Positions 30,640-42,181 of a stretch of DNA of 64,000 nt are shown piece by piece. Position numbers and translations under genes: made by a program. Where the stretch lies: the NCBI GenBank assembly GCA_946902985.2, contig OX336389.2, positions 788,144,979 to 788,208,978 on the forward strand, read 5' to 3'. The notes under the pieces were generated by a model. It was not told the origin of the DNA, did not search any database, and saw only the letters and a list, made by a program, of their open reading frames with translations. The DNA comes from Meconema thalassinum (taxonomy: Eukaryota > Arthropoda > Insecta > Orthoptera > Tettigoniidae). Every line of letters begins with the position of its first letter. Position 1 is the stretch's first letter.

Positions 30640-30869
30640 CGTCCTTTTTTATATATGAAATCGCACACCAGTTCTATATTGACCTTAAAAGCCTTATGCA
30701 AACCTTGCACTGTAAAAATTCGATCTTTAAAAATTTCAAAACAAGATTCGACAAAGTCTTTCGGGATTAAACTTTCCCCAACACGGAGTACGTGACCAGA
30801 GCATACACGTGACTTGAAACATGACTCGAAGGGTTCCCAAGTTAACCTATCTTCAACGGCAAAAGACAT

Positions 30870-31707
30870 GATTTTTTAATTAAAAACAATCTCTGCCGAG
30901 TTTTCTGCACTAGACTGTTCAGGAATGGTCCCAAACAAACAGCAGTTGTAGTGGTCACACTATAAAAAGAAAAATAATAAACCACGATAAGTATATCAAT
31001 TCTAAATAGCACCTTTGTGCAGCCTAAAAACAAATCAATCACGTTATATATAAGAAAGAAATCTTACCTCAGTTTTGTAAAAAGCCTTGTTTTTGCCTTC
31101 TTAAAGCCTGGGGCGGAATGGTTTCCGTCCGTCTTTCTCTCTACCTCAATTATCTAAAACAAACATAATAAAACACTCCATCAATAAAATTGTAAACCAA
31201 TAATAATTTAAACTTCCATTAGCATTAAAAATACTAAACAGCATTAATGATACACTTACCTCTGAATATATAATTTATCCAATATCGTCACTGATTGGGT
31301 TGGAAACACAAAGCCAATCACTTTCACACTGTTTAATCCAGAGCCTATGTGTACACTATACAGATCACCACAGTAATGACACACTATGTGCCATGACATG
31401 CTCAACACTCTATTACACCGCCCCTCTCCTCCCTGCCCCCTCTGCCCCTCTATCCCTCTCACCGCTATTGACAGGCTCTGGGGTGGTCACGTGATTGTGT
31501 GTTCTTTCTCTGGGTTCCTCTCTCCCCTCCCCTCTCTGCGGTTCCCTCTGCTCTCCTCGGCTCGCTCGTTTATCGGTCTTACGGGCTGCCAGCTCGTGCA
31601 ACCTTTGCTGTTCAGACATGCAGCGAGACATAACCAACTTCTCTTATCAACTATAAAAGCCCACTTCATCTGCATCATAGAGTTATCATTTGTCATGTCA
31701 CTCATGA
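30870..31707. other. Flank upstream of polB with a promoter-like block
   Basis: Around 31478-31660 there is a GTCACGTGATT E-box, a long pyrimidine-rich CCTCTCTCCCC stretch and ACTATAAAAGCCC (31649-31661), a TATA-like site on the plus strand. No gene follows it within reach. AAATAGCACCTTTGTGCAG at 31005-31023 recurs at 15919-15937. Confidence 0.3.
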
Positions 31708-32110
31708 TCGTTTACTAACATGTTAAGGATCCTCTTTAGGGGTATAAAACAAAATATCTTAACATGCTTTACGCATTTTCGGATATTAGCCTTCATCCGT
31801 TCGTCATAGGAAAAATCTGAAAACGCACCCTCACTCTGTCGTAGACCGCCCCGTCGAAATATTAATTTGCTCTATTCAGCACGGCCGGCGACAGGCTCGT
31901 TCAAATACACGCCCAGCGGTACCGTCTATCTGTCTACCGCCACTCTTCATTTAAAATTAAAAAACACGGCAAAATAAATATTTTTCTCGGCGTTAGGCCC
32001 TTTTTGAAAATTGTTTTTCAAAACATAACTACATTTGAAAGAAGGCTTTACCCCGAGTCCTTCAACACCTCATTTGTTAAAATCCGACCATGGATTTGCC
32101 GGATATAACA
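31708..32110 (+). repeat. Dispersed repeat, copy 1 of a pair
   Basis: It matches 35190-35560 in order: CATGCTT(T/C)ACGCATTTTC, a CATAGGAAA block, a CGAAATAT block, AGCACGGCC, ACACGCCCAG and a TTAGGCCCTTT block. Identity looks like roughly 75-80 percent. A third part with AAATCCGACCATGG (32080-32093) also recurs near 32633 and 36089. Confidence 0.65.
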
Positions 32111-33457
32111 AATGGTTTAAAATGACGTTCTCCCCCCCCCCCAAAAAAAAAATTCACACCTTTTCAACACATACATCCCCGCAAAGAGCACACCGAGACG
32201 AAAAAGACGAATCTACGCACGCCTTCCTAGCATCACTTCTTCCTTCCTAGGGCCGCCAGGGCTCACAAATTCCTAAGTGCAGCAGCTCCCTTGAGTTGAC
32301 ACTACTGTACAGTTTTTGTCCAAGAGGGTATAGGGAGTAGAGACCATCCATTTACGTCAAACAACATTTTTTGTAAACTTCCTAGTTTCCGATATATAAC
32401 CACTTTCAAAATTGGATTGTCTTGAAACAAAACGTAAAAAATAAAATGTTTGTTCTAAAAATAATGAACATATAGGCCATTTGTTTGAGCCATTGTAGAA
32501 CGTTCTATCATGACTAGTTTAAAAAATATCGCCTACTTTCAAAAACAAAAACTTTCAAAAGCTTTTAAAAACATAATTAGTGGTCCATAGCAAAGTCTCC
32601 GTTAGCCCCAGTCCAACAACACCTCATTCGTGAAACTCCGACCATGGGTTCACCAGATATTAATTATTTAACATGGCTGATAATGTACAGTCGGGTACAA
32701 TTAAAATAAGTGGCTTTAAAGCACCACTACTCACCTACTCAGACCTTCGTCGCCTGGTGGCACTAAATACCACATGTTCTTATCTCTAATCTGGTCGCGC
32801 GCATCGTGGAATACCTGACTCATCTGTCACCTGTCATGTGTGTCAAATAACATTTGCCTCGGAAAGCACCCAGCTTTCGAGAACCGTAGAATGCAGACTC
32901 ACTGCTACTGTAAATACATGTGTGATAACACAAAAACCAATATGTCTCAGAATGTCTCTCAGGAATTTAAAGACCGACGAATCGTACAGTCGCCTCTTTG
33001 GAGTGCGCACTGTCGATGAATTACAGCATACAGGCTTCGACCTTGTCGAGCCCAGCGTAGAATAATTCACACCGACACTACACCTTGACATAACATCTCA
33101 TTATCCACAATATAAATAGCGCCAGATCAGAGATTTGTTAAAATAAACTATAGTGTTTAAAAACACACATACATTCTGGGATCAATTTAAATATGGCTTG
33201 GCGACACTGTATTATTATGATACTCGGTACCCAAACCATAGATAGAGTGTATTGTTTAAGACCACTTTCTTTCTAAACATAGCAAGAAACTGTTGATGGT
33301 TAACAATTGCATTAATAGTAGGACGTTGGGGATAGCAATTAAGAAAAACGGACAATACCCATACAATATTTTTATTTATTTAATGTAAGTACTTGTACAA
33401 CAGTTACGTACAAAGTTCATTTTTCTTTTCTCTATTACTATTTAATTATTTTTGATC
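32111..33457. other. Unassigned sequence with one more copy of the AAATCCGACCATGG-type repeat
   Basis: A related block lies at 32590-32700 (AACACCTCATTCGTGAAACTC, then GACCATGGGTTCA and ATTAATTATTTAACATGG), matching 36060-36150. Overlapping frames on both strands at 32838-33091 look like chance. A C/A homopolymer run lies at 32132-32151. Confidence 0.4.
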
Positions 33458-33817
33458 TTATTGCAATACTACCTCTTGCATATCAATGGCAGATAACCTT
33501 GTAGTTGAGCCAATTAAAACAACAACAACAAAAACAACACCTTTTTGCATAGTCTGTGATTTTGATGACTCTTGAGACGTGGAAGATGGATTAAACATAA
33601 CTTTTACAATAGGGGTTAAACGTTGGCGAATAAACACTGCACTATTTTGAGTAGCAACATTATTTTCTTGTACTAGCTTTTTAGCATTGTCATGATATTT
33701 TGTTGTCACTAACAGTGTTTTAATTGAAGCACTATATTGATGATCACTCACAATTAAAACCTCACCATTTATACTTCTTAGATTGGCTCGATTTGTTTTG
33801 TCCTCTGTTTTGAGCAT
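33458..33817 (-). CDS. Unrecognised 119-residue open frame
   Basis: The frame is open with a charged N-terminal half, a Ser/Gln-rich middle and a hydrophobic segment GVVFVVVVLIGS near the end. It lies downstream of and in the same orientation as the broken spliced gene at 34101-34643 and the polB relic, so it may belong to the same viral element. I do not recognise it, and it could be a chance frame. Confidence 0.25.
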   Translation of the reverse strand: MLKTEDKTNRANLRSINGEVLIVSDHQYSASIKTLLVTTKYHDNAKKLVQENNVATQNSAVFIRQRLTPIVKVMFNPSSTSQESSKSQTMQKGVVFVVVVLIGSTTRLSAIDMQEVVLQ

Positions 33818-34100
33818 TGCCAGAATATTATTCCTTTTATATTTTGTCGTTTATAGTTATAAGAGTAGCCTTTACAGAGTACACGTTGTAGTAAGTTCCA
33901 TAGTAGCAACTAACCTGTTAGTATGATTTGTACACTACAAAGGTTATAAGTGTTCTGGTAATAACATCATTTAGCGTTGGTTTTTATATATAATATGTAC
34001 CGTTTAAAGTGATAGCAAAAGTGAGAGCAAAGTGATAGCAAAGTGGTAAAACATATTACATGAATTGTTAAGAAATTGTTTAAGCGGTTACGTGGATTCA

Positions 34101-34643
34101 TTACACAATAATTTTGACACGACGAAGCTCATTTTCTATATCCTCATATTCAGGATGACCAGCCTGTTTACAGGCATGCAAGTACTGAAGTCGCTGGATT
34201 AGCTTACTGGGATTGTTCCAGGAAACAAATTTAACAAATGATTTTTAGGGGTAAATACAGCATTGCCATTTTAATTATCATCATCATCATCATCCTCAGC
34301 ATTTTTATCACTATTATTATATTCACCATCATTGTAATTAACATTATCCTCAACATCACTAAAACTGTTGAATTCCCTTTGTTTCTTTTTCACTGCCTGG
34401 CAATGGTTCCACTCTAGAACGTTTCAGGTTTTCAGAGACTGTAGTGGTAAAGCTTTTCTTTCCAACTTTCTAAAAATAAATAAAATATACCGTCATAAAT
34501 ACCTAAATTCATGTTAATACATGCATTTCATAAAAAATATAATATCAAACATGATATTAAAAACGAAACCTCACCTTAACTTGTAATGTCTTGGTATATC
34601 CTTCATGTGGGTTCAAGAGTGTAATGGTCTCTCTATCAGACAT
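34101..34643 (-). pseudogene. Broken two-exon gene, possibly of the Polinton/adintovirus set
   Basis: Exon 1 is 34643-34575 (23 codons from ATG), ending AAG/GTGAGG. A 105 bp intron (34574-34470) ends TTATTTTTAG. Exon 2 continues in frame with a Lys/Ser/Arg-rich stretch, then runs off frame around 34390, after which an acidic Asp run and a final segment appear in other frames. The last part, SWNNPSKLIQRLQYLHACKQ... and ENELRRVKIIV, stops at 34101. This end resembles, from memory, the helical C-terminus of a small protein found with arthropod Polinton-type genes. At least two frameshifts or stops break it. Confidence 0.45.
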
Positions 34644-35189
34644 GTCAGGTATACAATTTATCTGCAAACAGCTCACAGCTATTTCAAATATTTTCCGCCA
34701 ACAGCAAATCTGTTAAACGAGACCAAGTGTTTCACACAACGCTGTAGCGTGTTCAAAGGTAGTCACGTAAGTGCGAGTGGAAATGTTAACGATGCGTCTT
34801 TATACATGTCACGTTGCATGAATAATCATCTTTTTCTCACGCTTTTATCATTCTGTTATAATGCACATATAGGTCTAACGGCCAAGGTGAACACCTGTGC
34901 CAGGTCAAATTTCACATGAACTTGCATTTTCTCATGTACGAAGCAAACAGGATGTGACTTGTTAGCTTACACGTGTTCACACGCATCTCGCTCTCCTCTC
35001 CCACCACGGTTGTCAGATTATTTGACCTTCAAGAGTCCTCTGCGTCTTTGTAATTTTCCATTGCACCTGTTGTCAAGTCAGATCAGCACATTCCAATAAG
35101 CTCAAATGACATTCACATCCTGCTAGTCTGCTCCTCAGCAAGTTTGTTTTCTGTACTCGCTTCAACCAACATAGAACCAAGTTCTCATA
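34644..35189. other. No recognised feature
   Basis: Mixed sequence between the broken spliced gene and the repeat at 35190. The plus-strand frame at 34605-34919 runs antisense to exon 1 and is probably a shadow. Confidence 0.35.
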
Positions 35190-35600
35190 ACCGTTTACAC
35201 GTTGAAGCCCCACTTCGGGGGTAAAAAAATCTTAGCATGCTTCACGCATTTTCAAATATTAGCCTCCATCCATCTGACATAGGAAAGATCAGAAAAAATG
35301 AATACTCGCTCTGTTATAAACCGACTCGCCGAAATATCTATTGTTCTATTAAGCACGGCCACTGTGGTCAGTGATAGCCTTGTTAAAACACACGCCCAGT
35401 GGTATCGTCTCTCTCTATCTTCAACCACTCTTCATGAACATTTTAAACAGGTAAAAAAAGTTTTTAAAATTGATTTTTTCAACAAAGTGTAGTTAGGCCC
35501 TTTGTCAAAATTTCAAAAAATATATTCAAAAAGGGGGCATTCCCCCGAGTCCTATGACCCCTCGTACACGTCCCTAACTTTTTTAGTTTGCGAAGTCTAA
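35190..35600 (+). repeat. Dispersed repeat, copy 2 of a pair
   Basis: Diverged direct copy of 31708-32110; see the shared blocks there. A further piece of the same family with AAATCCGACCATGGGTTC lies at 36055-36150. The rest, 35601-36880, is AT-rich and unassigned, with a C-run at 35784-35793. Confidence 0.65.
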
Positions 35601-36879
35601 AATCATGGATTTACGCCAAAAAATCTGTTTCCCTCATTATCAAAATCTTGAACCTATTAACAACATAAAGAGGGCTTCGAGACAAGCCATTTGACACGTC
35701 ATACGTCCAAATCTGACCAGGCGTTCGAGAGATATCGATAAACTTCGTGGGAAAGTAGGCTATCATCTAGAACACCCACTGCCCCCCCCCCTTTTTATAA
35801 ATCATTGTTCAAAAAGCCCGCTCTCTTACGAAAAAACCAAGTGCGCATGCGTTAAAACAAAAATATTAATTCTTATTAGCATTCCACCGTACACATGTCT
35901 CTTGTGTGGACCAACGTTTAAATTCATATTAGCATTAAACTGCATGCATGTTGCACATTGAAGGCGAGGTTTTCTAAAAAAATTACTCTTTCACTCCCTA
36001 GTAGGGGTATATTTTATTTTAGGGTGGAAATATGTTATCTATTGGAAAGAGGGCGTTAGCGTGAGTCCTACGACACCTCATTTGTTAAAATCCGACCATG
36101 GGTTCAAAAGCTATTAATTATTTAACTTGGCTGAAAATGTATAGTCCCCTACTCTAACCCGCACATCAGCCATTAAAACAATGTAGTTGTTGAAATTGAA
36201 ATCACCAAATGTCTGTCCATACTGCTACACGAGTGCGAACCCCTCGTGGTGTTCACAGTTGTGTTGAAACTACATTATCTTGTGCATGACTGGGTTCTAT
36301 GACAATAATAAACGCAGCAATGGGTCAACATTGTACTAAATAATAATGATGGCATATAATCCAATTTGAGGGCCGGAAAAGAAGCAGTAGTAACATAAGC
36401 TTATCGGACAAAAAATATTAGTCACCGCCTGGAGAATTCGTTCTAATAGGCTGCAGCACCGCATCTGGCTTTGATAAGTACCTTGATTCGGTGAAGAGGT
36501 GAGTTTACTCGTTTGTACAGCACATCTAGTTGAAGTCACTCACTAATGATTACTGTAGATCTCCTTGAACTACCAAACTGCTTTTCACCTGATGTTCCAT
36601 ATTCTTGCTGAACTTGCATTACCGCGTATCTGTCAATGCTCTTCTATTCCATTATTTTTCTTATAATTTGCCACAGCTCCCAGAAGTATGTGGATGTGCC
36701 GTCAAACAAAACCATTCACATTAGGTTCCTTTTCCTGTGTGTATGAATAAAGGAAAATGAACCTAAAATATATTGTACTGCAGGAGTGTATAACTGCACG
36801 GAAACTGGGTACGAATCCCGGCCAAGTGAAATACCATGTCCTATAAGTAGAGGGTTACTAAAAATCCTAACGAATATTT

Positions 36880-39800
36880 TATTTAGGCACCCTCGTACCG
36901 GCCCCCAACCCGATATCTCGCGAACCAATAATGCTACAGACTTATATGAGGTGTCATATTACTCAGGATGACGCCCCCTTTCTTATGGACTACTTATTTT
37001 CCCAAATTTTACCAAAGGGCTAAACTACACATTTTAGAAATTTCGATCTTTTACTTATTAATTTTATTTAATGTTTTAATTTATTATTTATGTAATTCGT
37101 ATTAATTATTCATTCTTATTTTTAGACTTTGACAAAGGGCCTAACTGCATATTTTGAACATTTCTTTTTTTGAATATTTAATTTTATTTAATGTTTAAAT
37201 TTATTTTATATCCAATATTTATTTACCATTTAATTTTAGCCTATTTTAATTTTATGAAAAGATAGGCTTATGAGATCACCTTTTATCTGTGTGTGTGTAT
37301 GTAGGTGTATAACCTCTAAACGGCTGAAGCGATTTTAAAGAAACTCAATAAAGTCATAGTACTATTATGGCCGACCCCGACGGTGCCCTTCAAATTTTAT
37401 TACGTCTCACCAATCCAACATGGCGGCAGTGCGAAATATTTCCCCGGCATTCTCTATCTCCGAAACTACTACTGATGTCACTCTGAAATTGAATACGGTG
37501 ATAAAGGGCACTACCAGAAGTTCACCTATGCGACATTCAGAAACCTGTTAACTACAAAACGAACATGGCGGCCAAGCGAATTTGAAACTCTTAAATAGAC
37601 TTTTCTCGCGGTTTAACCGTCCAAATGTAATGAAACTTGGTACTGCATATGTTTATGCACATTGTAATGCACTGTTATCAAATTTAGTTCATTTGTTTAC
37701 AAAACCTCAAGATGGCGGCAGTGCGAAATATTTTCACCGGCATTCTATATCTCCGAAACTATTACTGATATCACCCTGACATTTTATACGGTGATAAAGG
37801 GTACTACTACTGTTCAGTTCTAAGCTGCGTGAACCTGAGAGGGATGTGCATCGCGGGCTATGGGAAGTGGTGTTGACGAGTGATGAGGTTTCTCGGTCCA
37901 TTCATAGTACAGAACCAAATACATTGGTCAGTGACTCATTCACTCATTCGTAACACCACACTGGTTTGAGCAACGGTCCTACGTTAGCAGTAATGGAATA
38001 GAAAGGAATATCAGATATCACGTCGGGCTGTTGACAGACCCTTCTCTTCTCGTCTGCTCTTCCCTGCTCTTTTTCTCACCCCGCAAGTTCACAAAGCTTG
38101 GACCCGAGCAGTAGAAGTTCAGCTATGTGACTTCCAAAAACTTGTAAAATACAAAACGAATATGGCGGCCAAGCGATGGTGATATATTTTAATGGACTTT
38201 TCTCGCGATTTAACCACATGAGCGCAGTGAAATATGGTACAGCAATTGTTTATACACATTGAAATGAACTGGCTCCTCATTTAGATCAATTGTTCATATA
38301 ACCTCACAATGGCGGCTGTGCGCGATTTTTAAAATTACGTTTTTATTTCTTGTGTATTAATCATGCGATCAAAATGAACGTTTGAATAATGAACCCACGT
38401 AAAATCGTCATTTAATAGTATATAACTCTATGGCCTACATAAATAAAAATCCGATTTGGTGACCAACCGAAATACTTAGACGATTCTCAATATCAACGAA
38501 TCTATCACAGCAATCAAACTGAAATGTTGTATGTTGATAGAGGCAATTAACATTGGTAGTATATATGAAAAGAGGCTGTATAGTTCGTCACGGAACTACT
38601 TCTTATATTTTTATTTTGACAACGGGCCTAACTGCATATTTAGAATATTTTGATTTCTGACCTTTTAATTTTATTTAATGTTTTAATTTATTTTATATGT
38701 AATTTTTATTTACTATTTATTTTTATTTTTTGATGTTGACAAAGGGCCTAACTGCATATTTTGAAAATTTTGTTTTTTTGACTTTTTAATTTAATTTAAT
38801 GTTTTAGTTTTTATTTACCAATTTGTTTTTATTATTTTTATTTTACCAAAGATCCTAACTAGTGTCATGGCTGCTACGCGCACGTGACTAGTGGTGGGCC
38901 CCTGGCGGTAGGCAACCCGATATATCTCGAACCAATGATCAAAGGAAGTAGTGGCAGGTATCAAACGACTCGGGATGACGCATTCTTTCCCACAGACTAC
39001 TTATTTTTACATTTTGCCAAAGGCGTTAACTACAGATTTTGAAAATTTTGGTTTTACTCTTTTTTTAAATTATTATTTAATGTTCTTACTGTATTATTTA
39101 TGTAATATTTATTTACCATTTTACTTTTTTATTTTTTATTTTGCTAAAGGTCCTACCTAGTGACACTAGGCGCTTGGCTACGCTGATTGCCGCACTGTTT
39201 TTCCCCTTATATTGTTTTGTCCTCAAGGACGCAACTGAGAAACGGGGGTTTCGAGGTAAGGTTGATTAGGTCTGAAGGACAAACTTGCGTTTAACTGTAT
39301 TTGTGAGCGAGTAGCGCCAGAGCGGAGTCAAGGATTTAGACAGCGACCTTGCTCGGTGTGTGTACTGGCGAGAATGTCTAAAACGTAGCGATACGCTACA
39401 CAGACAGGCGCGCCGGGTAAAGGCAGGCATGAGAGCTCGAGTCGAACTGATGATCCGAGATTCGAGTAAGAGGGTAAAAGTACAAAAGAGTGTAGTAAAA
39501 GTGTAACGCAGGTTTAGTGTCAAGTCTACTTAGTGCAAGTGGCTACAGGATTGCTAGTGACTCGAAATGCAGCTAAGTAGTGTAAAGAGATGATGATGAA
39601 TGTACACAAGTAGTAAGGGTAGGATTTGGTAGAAAATGCTTGCAGGATAACCTGAAGTCTCACTCACCTAGGCAGCAGAACAGCGCAAAGTCGACGGGCG
39701 GCAACTTCCTTGGCTTCAGATGATTTGCCTTTGCTGTCGCTCCTATTTAAGAAAGTTGCCGATGTTTAGTAAGCAAGCTCAGCAGAATCCTCTGTTTGTG

Positions 39801-40252
39801 TACTCTACATAACTTGGTTGCCTGGTGTTTATGTCTTGTGAGGCAATGATTTCCTCATGTGTAGAAGTTGGCTTGCCAAGCCTGTGTAACTGTGTGATTG
39901 TTACTGTTGGTTCATTTTGGGGGATAGTGGCACGAAGCGGGGCTGAAAGGGGATGATAGAGGATGACTACGCCCCATGGGAGGCCGGGGTGAAACAATAT
40001 CTTGTGAAACAATGATCGGAGGAAGTCGTGTCAGGTGTCAAATTATTCGGCTTGTAACCCTTTTGACCGTAGTCTATGTTATTTTCCCCCTAAATTTTGC
40101 CACAGGGCCTAAATGCATCTTTTAAAAATGTTGGTCTTACCCCCATTTTAAAATATTATTTAATGTTTTTAATTAATTATTCATGTAATTTTTATTTATT
40201 AATTATTTTTAGATGTTTGTCAAAAGGGCGTAACTGTAACATTTTCAGCTAT

Positions 40253-40288
<36 letters not shown>

Positions 40289-40690
40289 TTGAGCCATATT
40301 GTTAGCTATCCCAATATGGATATATCCCTCAAGCAGGAAGGGGAAGGGAGAGGAAGGGGGATGGCTAGGGAGAATTCTATCTTACCCGTAGCTATGAGCT
40401 TTAAAGCACGCACTGCAAATGCATGTTGCCGCTAACTCGAGCCGATATTACGCGAACCCGTAATTATAGAATCTTGTGTGACGGTTCATGATAAAGGGAT
40501 TTTTGCTCATCTATACTGTGAACCACTTATTTTTCCAGATTCTTACCAAAAATAACGTAACATTTATGTGTTGGAATTTCTTATCTGATATTTCTCAAAC
40601 CAATAATGCTAGAGACTTGGGTGAGGTGCAAATTATTCGAGATAAACCCCCCTTTCACGTGGACGAATCATTTCCCCAAAGAATCCCAAT
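36880..40690 (+). repeat. Field of diverged copies of an AT-rich dispersed repeat
   Basis: A unit made of a CTCGCGAACCAATAATGCTA-type block, a GTCAAATTATTCGGGATGA-type block and a CAAAGGGCCTAACTGCATAT-type block, followed by TTTAATTTTATTTAATGTTT, recurs in whole or part near 36900-37260, 38620-38830, 38900-39170, 40005-40230 and 40440-40690. Copies are heavily diverged. The stretch 39200-40000 between copies shows no coding or repeat feature that I can support. A (TTTA)n run lies at 40245-40290. Confidence 0.65.
37291..38330 (-). repeat. ~292 bp repeat units with GATGGCGGC cores
   Basis: TGGCGGCAGTGCGAAATATTT at 37421 recurs at 37713 (292 bp), each followed by a CTCCGAAACTA block and a CGGTGATAAAGGG block. 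A TGGCGGCCAAGCGA block occurs at 37568 and again near 38163. About 300 bp at 37815-38110 interrupts the series. The left edge has a (GT)n run and CTCTAAACGGCTGAAGC (37314-37330), which is close to the reverse complement of the end of the array at 17250. Confidence 0.75.
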
Positions 40691-41019
40691 CTACTGGGAT
40701 ATTATTATTATTTGTTATTTATTTAATTATTATTATCATTATTGTTATTTATTTATAATTTATTTTTTATTATATGAAAGCTCTAAACTGCAAGGTCATT
40801 GAACTGAGATTCCTCGAACCAATAATCATAGAAACTTTATCTAGGAAATAAATTAATGCCTGCAATATTTTTAAAAATTTAAGTTTTGCTGATTCGAGAT
40901 TTTTCGAATGTAGATTTCTCGAATTAATAATCAAAAAACTTGATTTAGGATTTAAATTAATGCAAGTATTTTATTTTTATTTTTAAGATTTTTAATTATT
41001 AGATTTTGCTGCTCTGAGA

Positions 41020-41590
41020 TTTCATTTAGAATTTTATTTATTACGAACAGCGGACAAGCAGTTAGAGTACCCGAAGCTGGCCTATTTTGTTTTTGGTAAA
41101 CCGCGCTGAAAACATTTAAACTGAAATACATTTTGTTTGTACCAGACTATATTTTTATTGACTTGAGATTTTCCACTCTGAATAATTAAAGAAAGACGTA
41201 TAAGGAATTGTTTTTCTCGGTATTTTATATCCTTTACCGTGAATTATTTATTTTTAGGTTTATCACAAGAACGAAACTGCGAGGTCACGAACCCGAGACT
41301 TTAGAAACTAATAATCGCAGAAACCTGATTTAGGATTTCAATTAATGCATGTAAGATTTCATTACTTTTAAAATTTTGCTGAGCCGAGATTTCGTGTAAA
41401 AATAATTAACATTTATTTATTACAAACACCGGACCAGCAGTTAGAAAACCCGAAGCTAGCCTATATATATATATATATTTGGTGAACCGAGTCGTAAGAA
41501 TATATACAAGTACATTTTGTTTGTACCAGACTATATTGTTATTGACTTGAGATTTCCGAAACCCGATAATTTGTTAATGTTATACAACCG
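41020..41590 (+). repeat. Two diverged ~378 bp tandem units
   Basis: ACGAACAGCGGACAAGCAGTT (41043) is echoed by ACAAACACCGGACCAGCAGTT (41421). Each is followed by CCCGAAGCT.GCCTAT and TTTTGTTTGTACCAGACTATA. Sequence from 41591 to 42181 is AT-rich and otherwise unassigned. Confidence 0.75.
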
Positions 41591-42181
41591 CTTAAATAAA
41601 AAAGCGCCAACCCTTTATTACTAAGGCAAGTTTTTTAAAAAAAATTCTGACAAACTAGAGATTTCAAATTTCAGTTTTATAAATATTTGTTTAAAATGGT
41701 TAATGTTTTCAAGAGCAAGAGTGGGTTTACACGAAGCCTTTGAATGTGCCACCTGACTATACGAGAACAGGATAGCACGAGCAAGCTATTTAAGATGGCT
41801 GTTAATGGATTTTTAATTTTTTATTTATTTAATTAATTAGTTATTTATTATTTAATATTTATTACGCACGGCAATGTAGGTAGGAAGATGAATTCACTAT
41901 ACGTTAAGACCAATTTTTTAGGCCTTGAGCGGTCTTGAGATAAGAATTTGCTAACCAGACACGAGTTAGCTGCACGGAACACTTTGGCGACTATGCTTGT
42001 TTTGGAACATTGTGTAGGGTTCTAGAGAGTGACTTGCCATTTTGGTTAATATACAACAGATGTTTATACATAAACCTAATGACCAGGTTGGTTCTTAACA
42101 AATACAACACATTATACCAGAGACGGTTATGATAGCCAAGTATTATATCTAAGAGACAATTATTTATTAATTATTAAATAT

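Larger units (their letters stand above)
26143..30869 (-). pseudogene. polB: Protein-primed family B DNA polymerase of Polinton/adintovirus type, broken
   Basis: Minus-strand segments in correct order, N-terminus at 30869. Visible landmarks: an N-terminal domain with NIENHDNDCILWCV (30604-30296); a C2H2-like finger then Exo I YADFEAL (about 29838-29820); Exo II HNLANYD (about 29412-29389) and DSFKFM; a KGIFPYDF segment; motif A YDVHNLYGYAM (about 27450-27420, outside any long frame); motif B NNCIYGKSMEN (about 26935-26905); and motif C YMDTDS (about 26643-26623). It is interrupted by several frameshifts and stops (near 30295, 29450, 28980, 27050 and 26930) and by the transposon at 27527-28740. 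Such polymerases replicate Polinton/adintovirus genomes. All catalytic motifs survive, so decay is recent or mild, but no full protein can be made. Confidence 0.85.

Noticed and set aside
31413..31718. Arg/Glu-rich overlapping frames on both strands
   Set aside because: They run through a pyrimidine-rich promoter-like tract; no domain and overlapping frames on both strands.
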